From NCBI RefSeq assembly GCF_002902965.1, contig NZ_CP026106.1:248001-312000 (forward strand): DNA of 64,000 bases. Reading direction: 5' to 3'. The notes under the pieces are model-generated. The model was not told the DNA's origin and made no database searches. It was given only the letters and a program-made list of their open reading frames with translations. A program made the position numbers and the translations under genes. Below are positions 54,720 through 63,556 of this stretch, piece after piece. Origin of the DNA: Paraburkholderia hospita. GTDB lineage: Bacteria; Pseudomonadota; Gammaproteobacteria; Burkholderiales; Burkholderiaceae. Position 1 is the stretch's first letter. The number at the start of each line of letters is the position of its first letter.

Positions 54720-55431
54720 GGCCGAGTTGCGTTGCAATCACGGCCGCCGCGCGCCGTGAGTTCACGCCGAATTTCGTGCGAATGTTCTTAAGGTGGAAGT
54801 TCACCACGGCTTCCGAGCAATTAAGAATGTGCGAAATTTCCCAAGTGGACTTACCGCGTGCGGTCCATTTCAGGCATTCCTGTTCCCGCGGCGTGAGCTT
54901 CGGCACCAACGCCTGCGTGTGCGCATTCAGGTGAGGCTGGCTCGTGTCGATGACGAGATCGCGCAACAGCACCAGGTTGGGCAGCACGACGTCGAGATGA
55001 CGCCAGAAGTCGTCGGTCGGATTATGGTCGTTGACGAAACAGATCAGTCCCGATTCCTGTCTCGGCCCGTGGATAGGCAGGCTCACGCCGGCGCGCAAGC
55101 CGTACGCACGCGCTTCCTCATACATGGTTTGCGCCGGATTCGATTCGAACAGATCCGGCGACCAGATCAGCGGTGACGACTTCGTCATGCAATGCGCGAC
55201 CGTCGGGTCGATGTGCGCAAACCCCTGGTCGTTGTAGAACTGCCGCCACGACGGCGAGTACGTGCTGCGGATGAACGCGTCTTCCAGCCGCATGCCCGGC
55301 CGCGGAAGGATGCCGACCAGCACGCGGTCGAACCCCCAGCCGTCTGCCAGTCGGGCGACTTCGCGGAACCAGCTGACATCGTTCTCCGCTTTCAGCAACG
55401 GCGACATCTGTTCAATAAAATGTTGCGGCAA
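54703..55431 (-). CDS. braR: LuxR-family AHL receptor/activator (BraR-like)
   Basis: 242 residues: an autoinducer-binding domain (about 15-165; WSPDLFE, ARAYGLRAGVSLPIHGP with the conserved ligand-pocket pattern) and a GerE-type helix-turn-helix (LTPREQECLKWTARGKSTWEISHIL). It binds the AHL made by the adjacent LuxI. The start is uncertain: TTG at 55431 has a weak GAGAGA site, while ATG at 55407 has no ribosome binding site. Confidence 0.92.
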   Translation of the reverse strand: MPQHFIEQMSPLLKAENDVSWFREVARLADGWGFDRVLVGILPRPGMRLEDAFIRSTYSPSWRQFYNDQGFAHIDPTVAHCMTKSSPLIWSPDLFESNPAQTMYEEARAYGLRAGVSLPIHGPRQESGLICFVNDHNPTDDFWRHLDVVLPNLVLLRDLVIDTSQPHLNAHTQALVPKLTPREQECLKWTARGKSTWEISHILNCSEAVVNFHLKNIRTKFGVNSRRAAAVIATQLGLIDPG

Positions 55432-55984
55432 GGTGCTATCTCTCGAGGTTCGCAGCGGAGGGGGCTATGGCCATGCCGATGCTGCGGTTACTCATGGGTC
55501 TTGTTGCGCATCAATCTATCACTATATTCGCAGGATAATACGAATTGGCGATAGAGAATTTCTTGCCTGTTTCATTTATGGCTAAAAATCGGGCTTTACG
55601 CCAACCGACATTTAATTGCATTGACGCAATTCTGCAGCAAATGCCGCAAATCCGCTCCTGCCGTGCCTGACAGCCATCTGAATAAGCGGCTATTTAGTAG
55701 GGTTTTGCACGGTTTTGAATCGGTATTAAATACGGTTCGATCCCGAAAATCGGAAGAGATTACGAAACGTTTGATTCAAACCAGTCTGCTTTTCCACTCG
55801 TTGTCATACCAAAATTATTAAGAGTTTGATCTGCAGCGCAGCATGCAGGGCCAGTATTCATGTGAGGAAACCGCGCTCATGCGTGTCGCATTGTAAGATC
55901 TGTGCATCCAAAGTTGTTTGACAACATTGGCGTGGCGATGCTAACTTGCCCGGGTGATCGTCTTTGCCGCGAGCCGCCCCATGA
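55432..55984. other. AT-rich gap upstream of luxR with no supported gene
   Basis: The stretch is clearly lower in GC than its surroundings (especially 55500-55850) and must include the luxR promoter. A 66-codon TTG-started frame at 55621 lacks a ribosome binding site and family resemblance. No hairpin, repeat or RNA gene could be recognised. The composition suggests acquired or decaying DNA beside the quorum-sensing locus. Confidence 0.5.
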
Positions 55985-56152
55985 ACGTGTCTCCGATCGT
56001 TCGTCGACACGCTCGCACGGCTCGTCGATCGCGGCACATTCGTTGCTGTGCAGTACGCGATCGTGCGCGACGATCCTTCGCGCGACGACTACCTGCGCCG
56101 GCTGCTGCAAAGCGTAAAGGCGGCAAAGGTGATATCAGGAGTGGGTGACTGA
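55985..56152 (+). pseudogene. Possible gene remnant (frame without start codon)
   Basis: From codon 7 on the open frame gives a protein-like string (VDTLARLVDRGTFVAVQYAI, then VRDDPSRDDYLRRLLQSVKA and a short tail) ending at the TGA 56150-56152. The frame is preceded directly by a TGA and has no ATG; only an internal GTG at 56048 is available. A single-base shift near 56000 would join it to the ATG at 55981. It is therefore best read as a decayed or frameshifted small gene. The family is not recognised. Confidence 0.3.
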
Positions 56153-56161
56153 CACGCGTTC

Positions 56162-56365
56162 ATGCCGCTCGAAACCCTGCGCGACGACGTTTCGCCGATA
56201 CGCGTGCTGCACGACGTGGTCACGTTGGCGACGCTCGCGGACATAGGGCAGATCCTGCCGCTGTTGCGTTCGACGCCGCCTGAACATCATGCGAAGATCG
56301 AAGTTGCGACGCTGGCTTTGCTCGACTTCGAGCGCCGTCTCGCGGAATCGTCCGCCCATTCTTGA
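56162..56365 (+). CDS. Small hypothetical protein (weak)
   Basis: 67 residues from the ATG 56162: MPLETLRDDVSPIRVLHDVV, then a helical middle and the end LLDFERRLAESSAHS. Composition looks protein-like and amphipathic, and GC3 is high, but only a poor ribosome binding site is present. It may be the continuation of the remnant at 55985-56152, 9 bp upstream. The long open frame on the opposite strand here is an antisense artefact. Confidence 0.35.
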   Translation: MPLETLRDDVSPIRVLHDVVTLATLADIGQILPLLRSTPPEHHAKIEVATLALLDFERRLAESSAHS

Positions 56366-56440
56366 CGTCGCACTATTTGGATTTCCGGCCGCGCGACGCG
56401 ACATGCGTTCCTGCCGCGCAGCCATCGACAGGAGCAGGAC

Positions 56441-58021
56441 ATGCAAATTACCGGAGACATGCTGATCGGCGGGTCCGAGGTGCGCGGCACCAAGGGCACG
56501 CTGCGCGCGTTCGACCCGGCGCGCAACATGGAAATCGAACCCGAGTTCGGTGCGGGCGGCGCGGTCGAGGTGGATCGTGCATGCACGCTGGCCGCGCTCG
56601 CGTTCGACTCGTACCGTCAGACGTCGCTCGAAATTCGCGCGCATTTTCTCGAGACCATTGCCGAGAACATCCTCGGGCTCGGCGACACATTGATCCAGCG
56701 CGCGCAAGCCGAATCGGCATTGCCCAAGGCGCGGCTCGAAGGCGAACGCGCGCGTACCGTTGGGCAACTCAAGCTGTTCGCATCGCTGGTACGCGAAGGC
56801 CGCTGGCTCACCGCGACGCTCGATTCCGCTCAGCCGGATCGCAAGCCGCTGCCGCGTCCCGACATGCGCTTGCAGAAGATTCCCGTTGGTCCCGTCGGCG
56901 TGTTCGGAGCTAGTAATTTTCCGCTCGCGTTTTCCGTAGCGGGCGGCGATACGGCATCGGCGCTCGCGGCGGGTTGCCCGGTTGTCGTGAAGGCGCACCC
57001 GGCGCACCTCGGTACATCTGAACTGGTTGGCCGCGCCATTCAGAAAGCGGTCGCCGATTGCGGTCTGCACGAAGGCGTGTTCTCGCTCGTGGTTGGCGCA
57101 GGCAATGAGATCGGCGAGGCGCTCGTCCAGCATCCGGCGATCAAGTCGGTCGGCTTCACAGGTTCGCGCGCCGGCGGCCTTGCACTCTTGAATCTCACGC
57201 AGAAGCGCCGCGAGCCGATTCCCGTGTTTGCCGAGATGAGCAGCATCAACCCGTTCTTCGTGCTGCCCGGCGCGCTTGCGAAGCGCGGGGATCAGATTGC
57301 GGCAGGCTTTATCGAATCGGTCACGCTGGGCGTCGGACAGTTCTGCACGAATCCTGGTCTCGTGCTGCTTCTCGACGGACCGAACAAACAGATATTTATC
57401 GACGCCGCGGCAAAGGCACTCGCGCAAAAGAGTGCGCAGACGATGCTCACGCCGGGCATCGCGAGCGCGTATCAGGGCGGCATTACGCATCGCACCGAGC
57501 AACGCGGCGTGCAGAGTATTGCGCGCGGCACGTCGTCGGATGCGACCTGCGCCGCGCTGCCCGCGCTGTTCCAGACGTCGGCGATACAGTTCCTGACATC
57601 CGCGGAACTCGAGGACGAGATTTTTGGGCCGACTTCGCTGATCGTCACGTGCGCTGACATAGAGGAGATGGTGAAGGTGGCCGAATACCTCGAAGGCCAG
57701 CTCACGGCAACGCTGCAGATCGAACCCGAAGACTATGACATCGCGCGGCGCCTGCTGCCGACGCTCGAGCGCAAGGCCGGCCGCATTCTGGCGAATGGCT
57801 TCCCGACGGGCGTCGAAGTGTCGTACGCGATGGTGCACGGCGGTCCGTTCCCGGCGACGTCCGATCCGCGTGCGACCTCGGTCGGCGCGACGGCGATCGA
57901 GCGTTTCCTGCGTCCCGTCTGCTACCAGGACCTGCCCGCCGAACTGCTGCCGCAATCGCTGCACGACGACAATCCGCTGAAGCTCTGGCGTCTGCGCGAC
58001 GGCAAGCCGGCGCAGGCGTAA
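56441..58021 (+). CDS. Aldehyde dehydrogenase, 2,5-dioxovalerate (alpha-ketoglutarate semialdehyde) type
   Basis: 526 residues of the NADP-dependent ALDH branch used in pentose/uronate oxidation. Asn159 in FGASNFP, Glu265 in FAEMSSINP and catalytic Cys302 in VGQFCTNPG are all present. It oxidises 2-oxoglutarate semialdehyde to 2-oxoglutarate, the last step of the Weimberg-type pathway. AGGAG precedes the ATG. The other genes of the route (lactonase, arabonate-dehydratase-like gene) follow on the same strand. Confidence 0.9.
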   Translation: MQITGDMLIGGSEVRGTKGTLRAFDPARNMEIEPEFGAGGAVEVDRACTLAALAFDSYRQTSLEIRAHFLETIAENILGLGDTLIQRAQAESALPKARLEGERARTVGQLKLFASLVREGRWLTATLDSAQPDRKPLPRPDMRLQKIPVGPVGVFGASNFPLAFSVAGGDTASALAAGCPVVVKAHPAHLGTSELVGRAIQKAVADCGLHEGVFSLVVGAGNEIGEALVQHPAIKSVGFTGSRAGGLALLNLTQKRREPIPVFAEMSSINPFFVLPGALAKRGDQIAAGFIESVTLGVGQFCTNPGLVLLLDGPNKQIFIDAAAKALAQKSAQTMLTPGIASAYQGGITHRTEQRGVQSIARGTSSDATCAALPALFQTSAIQFLTSAELEDEIFGPTSLIVTCADIEEMVKVAEYLEGQLTATLQIEPEDYDIARRLLPTLERKAGRILANGFPTGVEVSYAMVHGGPFPATSDPRATSVGATAIERFLRPVCYQDLPAELLPQSLHDDNPLKLWRLRDGKPAQA

Positions 58022-58086
58022 CGGCTCGCGTTTGTTGGCGACAGCGTTTCAAGCAGCGTCATTACCAATAACCAGTAACCACCACG

Positions 58087-58121
58087 AACGCCGGGCGTCG
58101 ATCGATTCGACGCCCGGCGTT
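58087..58121 (+). terminator. Perfect 15-bp hairpin between aldehyde dehydrogenase and lactonase genes
   Basis: Arms 58087-58101 and 58107-58121 pair perfectly with a 5-nt loop (TCGAT). It starts 65 bp after the stop and ends 14 bp before the next ATG. No U-tract follows, and it overlaps the translation initiation region of the lactonase. It may be a terminator that limits read-through or a structure that occludes the ribosome site. Confidence 0.6.
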
Positions 58122-58135
58122 GCTCTGACAGCGCC

Positions 58136-59086
58136 ATGACCGAACTCACCCACCCGAACCAGCGCCGCTATCCCGATCCCTCCATCCGCAGTTTCGATCC
58201 CCGCTTCGACGCACTGCGACTTGCCTCGGCTTCCGTCGAATGCCTGTATCAGGGCGCGCGCTGGTCCGAGGGCCCAGTGTGGTTCGGCGATGGCCGCTAC
58301 GTGCTGTGGAGCGACATTCCAAACGACCGCATCCTGCGCTGGGACGAGGAGACGGGCGCAGTGACGCCGTTTCGCCGGCCGTCGAATAACGCGAACGGCA
58401 ATACGCGCGACCGCGAAGGGCGGCTCGTCACCTGCGAGCATCTGACGCGACGCGTCACGCGCACCGAATACGACGGCTCGATCACCGTGATCGCGGACTG
58501 TTACCAGGGCAAGCGCTTCAATTCGCCGAACGACGTCGTCGTGAAGTCGGATGGCTCGGTCTGGTTCACGGATCCATCGTTCGGCATCGACAGCTTCTAT
58601 GAAGGCGAGAAGCAGGAGCCGGAACTGCCGCAAAACGTGTATCGCGTGGACGGGCAGACGGGCGAGGTCACGATGGTCTGCGACGAAGTGATCGGCCCGA
58701 ACGGCCTCGCGTTTTCGCCGGATGAATCCGTGCTCTACGTCGTCGAATCGCGCTCCACGCCGCGCACGATCCGTGCGTTCGATGTGGTCGGCCAAGGGCG
58801 GACGCTTGCGAACAACCGCGTGCTGATCGACGCGCAGGACGGTACGCCGGATGGTTTTCGAATCGATATCCACGGCAACCTATGGTGCGGCTGGGGCATG
58901 GGCACCGATGAACTCGACGGCGTGCGCGTGTTTTCGCCACAAGGCGAAGCGCTCGGGCATATTGCGCTGCCGGAGCGCTGCGCGAACGTGTGTTTTGGCG
59001 GCAGGCATCGCAACCGCCTGTTCATGGCCGCGAGCCACGGCCTGTATTCGCTGTACGTGAATACTCAGGGCCTGCGCGGCGGCTGA
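58136..59086 (+). CDS. SMP-30/gluconolactonase-family lactonase
   Basis: A 316-residue six-bladed propeller of the SMP-30/LRE type: EGPVWFGDGRYVLWSDI, GRLVTCEHLTRRV, SPNDVVVKSDGSVWFTDP and GPNGLAFSPDES are the family blocks with the metal-binding Glu, Asn and Asp. It hydrolyses an aldonolactone to the open acid. In context the substrate is likely a pentono- or uronolactone. There is no signal peptide, so it acts in the cytoplasm. The ribosome binding site is weak and lies next to the 15-bp hairpin. Confidence 0.9.
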   Translation: MTELTHPNQRRYPDPSIRSFDPRFDALRLASASVECLYQGARWSEGPVWFGDGRYVLWSDIPNDRILRWDEETGAVTPFRRPSNNANGNTRDREGRLVTCEHLTRRVTRTEYDGSITVIADCYQGKRFNSPNDVVVKSDGSVWFTDPSFGIDSFYEGEKQEPELPQNVYRVDGQTGEVTMVCDEVIGPNGLAFSPDESVLYVVESRSTPRTIRAFDVVGQGRTLANNRVLIDAQDGTPDGFRIDIHGNLWCGWGMGTDELDGVRVFSPQGEALGHIALPERCANVCFGGRHRNRLFMAASHGLYSLYVNTQGLRGG

Positions 59087-59336
59087 AGTTGCCTAACAAG
59101 TCGTATCTTGGTGTTCTCCCTATGCCACACGGACGAATCGGCAAAACCCGCTGAAATCCTTACCATAAAAGGACTTGAAGAATTTGAAAGGTCATCACGC
59201 GATGAACATGTCAGGCTAAAATTTGCTTGACATCATGCGTGCCCGTTCGTTATGTTTCACCCACTAGCAGCCCGTAACACGTCAGCGCCGCGCATCCCGT
59301 CGGCGGACGTTCCATATAAAGAGGCGAGGAGACGAA

Positions 59337-60527
59337 ATGGCTTTTTCTGGCAAGTTGTCAGCGAAGTTGCCACTGAAGGTGGCCGCACTGTGCGTTGCCG
59401 TTGGCGCAGCAGTAGCAGGGTTCACGCAATCGGCGCGAGCGGCGGATGCCGTCACGATCAACATCGTCGACGTCGCGGGCGATCTCCAGTTGACGCAAAA
59501 GGGTTTTGAAGCCTTCAAGGCCAAGTACCCGAATCTCGTTTCCAACATCACGTACACGAACGCGCCCGCGCCGCAGTTGCCCGGCAAGATCAAGGCGATG
59601 CAGGCGGCCGGCCGCTCGGACATCGACCTCGTGCTGACGGGCACCGACGCGCTTGCCGCTGGTATCGAGCAGAACCTGTGGATCAAGCTGCTGCCGGAGA
59701 ACAACGCGGCATTCCCCGGCGTGCTCGACAAGTACGCGCCCGGTCCGCGCAAGATGCAGGATCTCGCGCAGGGCTTCGGTCTCGAAGTCGCCTATATGCC
59801 GGCCGGCCCGCTGATCGAATACAACCCCGCCAAGGTCAGCGATCCGCCCAAGACGCCGGACCAGCTCCTGCAATGGTGCAAGGCGCATCCGAACAAGCTG
59901 ATCTACGCGCGTCCGGCCAATTCCGGTCCGGGCCGCACGTTCCTGATGGGCCTGCCGTACGTGCTCGGCGACAAGGATCCGAAAGACCCGGTCAATGGCT
60001 GGGATAAGACCTGGGCGTTCCTCAAGCAGTTGAACGACTGCATTCCTTATTACCCGGGCGGCACGTCGGCGGTGATGAAGGAACTGGGCGAAGGCACGCG
60101 CGACATGACCGTCACCGTGACGGGTTGGGACATCAACCCGCGCGCGCTCGGCATCGTGCCGGCTGAATTCAAGGTGCAGGCGTTCGACAACATGACGTGG
60201 GTCAACGACGCGCACTTCATGGTGATTCCGAAAGGCGTGCCGAAAGAAAAGCTCGACACGCTCTACAAGCTGATGAACTTCATGCTGGAGCCGGCGCAGC
60301 AGGCCTTGACCTATGACGACGGCTATTTCTATCCTGGCCCGGCCATCAACGGCATGACAGAAGCACAAGCGCCCGCGCAGAGCCAGGAAGTGCTGAAGAA
60401 GTTCGGCCGTCCGGAATACGCGAAACTGCTTGCCGATCGTCCGCACGTTCAGCCGTTGAGCGCGGCAGCGATGGTCGCAGCGTTCCAGAAGTGGGACCGC
60501 GAAGTGGGCGCGCAAAAGACCAAGTAA
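59337..60527 (+). CDS. ABC transporter substrate-binding protein (family 1, spermidine/putrescine-like)
   Basis: 396 residues: a signal peptide (about 1-35, cleavage near ARAAD) and a two-lobed periplasmic binding fold (NIVDVAGDLQLTQKGFEAF, VLTGTDALAAG, and the C-terminal AHFMVIPKGVPKE). The architecture matches PotD/Fe3+-type binding proteins. Setting between sugar-acid genes suggests an aldonate or uronate ligand rather than a polyamine. GAGGAGA precedes the ATG. First gene of the importer operon, after a 250-bp promoter gap. Confidence 0.88.
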   Translation: MAFSGKLSAKLPLKVAALCVAVGAAVAGFTQSARAADAVTINIVDVAGDLQLTQKGFEAFKAKYPNLVSNITYTNAPAPQLPGKIKAMQAAGRSDIDLVLTGTDALAAGIEQNLWIKLLPENNAAFPGVLDKYAPGPRKMQDLAQGFGLEVAYMPAGPLIEYNPAKVSDPPKTPDQLLQWCKAHPNKLIYARPANSGPGRTFLMGLPYVLGDKDPKDPVNGWDKTWAFLKQLNDCIPYYPGGTSAVMKELGEGTRDMTVTVTGWDINPRALGIVPAEFKVQAFDNMTWVNDAHFMVIPKGVPKEKLDTLYKLMNFMLEPAQQALTYDDGYFYPGPAINGMTEAQAPAQSQEVLKKFGRPEYAKLLADRPHVQPLSAAAMVAAFQKWDREVGAQKTK

Positions 60528-60679
60528 GTTCATACCAACGCGTACCCATCACCGCGCAAAGCGGACCAGCCGGTGCCGCGCAGGGCGTGCTTGACGCCTC
60601 GCGCGCATCGGCGATTTGTGACGGCGCGCCATATGGTGAGTCATATGGCGCGGCCATGCAACATCGTAGGGAAGCGATC

Positions 60680-61759
60680 ATGAAGCATCACTTTGAACAG
60701 TTGCGCCTCGAGTCCGTCAGCCGCAGTTTCGTGAATGCCGAAGGGCACGCGGTCTCGGCGCTGCAGGGTCTCGATCTGAGTATCCGCCGCGGCGAATTCA
60801 TCGCATTGCTCGGGCCGTCGGGCTGTGGCAAGTCGACGGCGCTCAACTGCATCGCGGGCTTGCAGCCGCTGTCGGGCGGCGGCATCTGGCTCGACGACAA
60901 ACGCATCGATGTGCTGCCGCCCGAAAAGCGTGGCTTCGGCATGGTGTTTCAGAACTACGCGCTGTTTCCGCATATGTCGGTGCTCGACAACGTCGGCTTC
61001 GGCCTGAAGATGCGCGGTATCGCGAAGGCGGAAACGGTGAAGCGCGCGCGCGAAGCGCTGCAACTCGTGCAGCTGGTCGGGCATGAGAAGAAGCTGCCGG
61101 GGCAGTTGTCAGGCGGTCAGCAGCAGCGCGTCGCGATTGCGCGCGCCATTGTGATCGAGCCGCCGCTCATTCTGATGGACGAACCGCTGTCGAATCTCGA
61201 CACGAAACTGCGCATCGAAATGCGCGCCGAGATTCGCCGCATTCATAGCCAGCTGGATCGTGCGACCATCTACGTGACGCACGACCAGGACGAAGCGCTG
61301 TCGATGGCCGACCGCATCGTCGTGATGAAAGAGGGCGTCGTGCAGCAGGTCGCGACGCCGAAGGAAGTCTACGGGCGGCCGAAGAATCTGCACGTCGCGC
61401 GTTTCATGGGCTATCGCAATGTGCTGCCGTTCACGCTCGAAGGCACGCAGGGCGAAGGCGTGGCCGTCGAAGCGAACGGCGTGCGCCTGATCGGCACGGC
61501 CATGGATGGCTTCAACAGCAAGCGTGTTTCCGTCGCGATGCGTCCCGAGGACATGGAGCGCGCCGCGCCCGGCTCGGAGAACGCGTTCGACGCGCAGGTC
61601 ACGACGGTCGAGTACGGCGGCCGTGATTCGCTGATTCGTGTGAAGAGCGCGTTCGGCGAATTGTGGGCGCGCGTCGCGGGAGAGTTTGCCGAAGGCGAGC
61701 GCGTCACGCTGCGCGTGCCGCCGTCGCGCACGCTGGTCTACGACGGAGAGCCGTCATGA
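60680..61759 (+). CDS. ABC transporter ATP-binding protein (Pot/Fe type with TOBE domain)
   Basis: 359 residues: Walker A GPSGCGKST, signature LSGGQQQRVAIARA, Walker B LILMDEPLSNLD, H-loop YVTHDQDEAL, then a C-terminal TOBE domain (about 280-355). The start at 60680 is chosen for AGGGAAG at 5 bp and family sequence; the frame is open further up. It overlaps the first permease by 4 bp. 152 bp after the binding-protein gene. Confidence 0.93.
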   Translation: MKHHFEQLRLESVSRSFVNAEGHAVSALQGLDLSIRRGEFIALLGPSGCGKSTALNCIAGLQPLSGGGIWLDDKRIDVLPPEKRGFGMVFQNYALFPHMSVLDNVGFGLKMRGIAKAETVKRAREALQLVQLVGHEKKLPGQLSGGQQQRVAIARAIVIEPPLILMDEPLSNLDTKLRIEMRAEIRRIHSQLDRATIYVTHDQDEALSMADRIVVMKEGVVQQVATPKEVYGRPKNLHVARFMGYRNVLPFTLEGTQGEGVAVEANGVRLIGTAMDGFNSKRVSVAMRPEDMERAAPGSENAFDAQVTTVEYGGRDSLIRVKSAFGELWARVAGEFAEGERVTLRVPPSRTLVYDGEPS

Positions 61760-62643
61760 GCACGCTGACGCCCGCTGCCGCAACGACACCCGTCGCGCAA
61801 CGTGACGGCAAGGCGTGGCTCGTTTCGCCCGCCTTGCTGTTCATCCTCGCGCTGTTCGTCTACCCGTTCGTCTACGGCCTCGCGCTGTCCTTCAGTCCGA
61901 TGGAAGGCGGCGGCATGTGGGCGAACTACGCGAAGTTCTTCAGCGACACGTCGATGTGGCCGACCATCATCGTCACGCTGAAGCTCGCGGTGCCTGCCAC
62001 CTTGATCAACGTCGGCATATCGGTGCCCGTCGCGTTCGCGCTGCGCCGTCCGTCGCCGTATCAGAAATTCATTACGACGCTGCTCGTGATTCCCATCACG
62101 CTCGGCACCGTGCTGATCGCGGATGGCATGCTCACTTACTTCGGTCCGAACGGCTGGTTTCCGCAAGCGCTGCAAGGGCTGCACCTTTATACCGACGAAG
62201 TGCGCCTCACGCACAACTTCTGGGGCGTGCTGATCTCGCTGGTGGTGTCGGGCTTTCCGTTCGCGTTTCTGTTGACGCTGTCGTACGTGACGGGCATCGA
62301 TCCGACGCTCGCAAGCGCCGCCGCGACGCTTGGCGCAAACCCCTGGCAGCAGTTCCGGCAGATCTATCTGCCGCTGCTCGTGCCGGGCTTGACGATGGCC
62401 GCATGTCTGTCATTCGTGCAGGCGTTTTCGGTGTTTCCATCGGCAGTGCTGCTCGGCGCGCCTGCGGGGCCGACGCGCGTGATGTCGATTGCCGCCGCGG
62501 AGGCCGCGTTCGAGAGCTACGATTACTCGCTTGCGTCGGCGATTGCGATCGTGATGGGTTTCGTGCAACTGGTGATCGTCGCCGCGATGCTCGGCGCGCG
62601 CCGCTTCTTCTACAGTGGACCGGCGACGGGAGGTAAGGGCTGA
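61756..62643 (+). CDS. ABC transporter permease 1 (PotB-like)
   Basis: 295 residues, six membrane helices (first at about 18-40), with the cytoplasmic EAA loop ASAAATLGANPWQQFRQIYLP. It starts at the ATG overlapping the ATPase stop (ATGA) and ends overlapping the next start (TGATG). It forms the inner-membrane channel with the second permease. Confidence 0.92.
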   Translation: MSTLTPAAATTPVAQRDGKAWLVSPALLFILALFVYPFVYGLALSFSPMEGGGMWANYAKFFSDTSMWPTIIVTLKLAVPATLINVGISVPVAFALRRPSPYQKFITTLLVIPITLGTVLIADGMLTYFGPNGWFPQALQGLHLYTDEVRLTHNFWGVLISLVVSGFPFAFLLTLSYVTGIDPTLASAAATLGANPWQQFRQIYLPLLVPGLTMAACLSFVQAFSVFPSAVLLGAPAGPTRVMSIAAAEAAFESYDYSLASAIAIVMGFVQLVIVAAMLGARRFFYSGPATGGKG

Positions 62644-63548
62644 TGGCAACCGATCATCAAGTCGCGCATCCGTGGCCCGCTGCGCCGCAAGGGCAAACGG
62701 TGAAATCGATGAAACCGCACGTCAGTTTGCGTGACCGCGTGTACAAGGCGCTCGTCTGGGGCGCGATGATTTTCTTCCTGCTGAACATCGTGCTGCTGAT
62801 CGCAACCGTCGCCGTCAATTCGATCGCGACGCGCTGGTTCGGCACGCTACTGCCGCAGGGCTTCACGCTGCACTGGTATGCGCAGGCGTGGAGCGACTTC
62901 CAGCTCGCGGCGGTGTTGTGGGTGACGGTCGAAGTGGTCGGCGCGGTCGTGCTGCTGTCTATTCTGCTCGGTGTGCCCGCTGCATATGCGCTCGCACGCG
63001 TGCAGTTTCGCGGCAAGCGTTTCGCGATGCTCGTGTTCCTGCTGCCGTTGATGGTGCCGCCTGTCACATACGGCATTCCGATGGCGACCGTGATGTACAA
63101 GATCGGGCTGGCGGGAACACTGTCCGGCGTGATTCTCGCGAACCTGGTGCCCGCGTTGCCGTTCGTCATTCTCGTGATGACACCGTTCATCGAGCAGATC
63201 GATCCAAATCTGGAGTCGGCGGCGCGTATCTTCGGCGCGAATACGTTCCGCTATTTCCGCTATATCCTGCTGCCCTTGCTGGTGCCCGGCATGCTTGCCG
63301 CCGGTCTGCTGGTGCTGGTTCGTACCATCGGCATGTTCGAACTGACGTTCTTTACGGCGGGGCCGGCGACGCAGACGCTCGTCGTCGCGTTGTACTACGC
63401 TGTATTTTCAACGGGCGTGCGCGCGCCGCAGTCGATCGACGCAATGGCGATGATCTACATGGCGATCACGCTGATCTGGGTATTGATTGCGCTGCAGTTC
63501 GTGAGCCCGACGCAGATCGTGTCGCGGGTAAAGGAGCAGCGCCGGTAG
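62643..63548 (+). CDS. ABC transporter permease 2 (PotC-like)
   Basis: 301 residues, six membrane helices (first at about 36-58), EAA loop [21 protein letters not shown]. The N-terminus has about 30 extra polar residues before the first helix; an internal ATG ([11 protein letters not shown]) would remove them, but the TGATG overlap favours the upstream start. Completes the four-gene importer. Confidence 0.92.
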   Translation: MATDHQVAHPWPAAPQGQTVKSMKPHVSLRDRVYKALVWGAMIFFLLNIVLLIATVAVNSIATRWFGTLLPQGFTLHWYAQAWSDFQLAAVLWVTVEVVGAVVLLSILLGVPAAYALARVQFRGKRFAMLVFLLPLMVPPVTYGIPMATVMYKIGLAGTLSGVILANLVPALPFVILVMTPFIEQIDPNLESAARIFGANTFRYFRYILLPLLVPGMLAAGLLVLVRTIGMFELTFFTAGPATQTLVVALYYAVFSTGVRAPQSIDAMAMIYMAITLIWVLIALQFVSPTQIVSRVKEQRR

Positions 63549-63556
63549 GAGTCGAA

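Noticed and set aside
55621..55821. 66-codon TTG-started frame in the AT-rich gap
   Set aside because: No ribosome binding site, low-GC codons unlike any neighbour, no family resemblance.
55821..55831. AGAGTTTGATC, identical to the 5' start of 16S rRNA
   Set aside because: The match stops after 11 bases and no rRNA sequence follows; a chance match.
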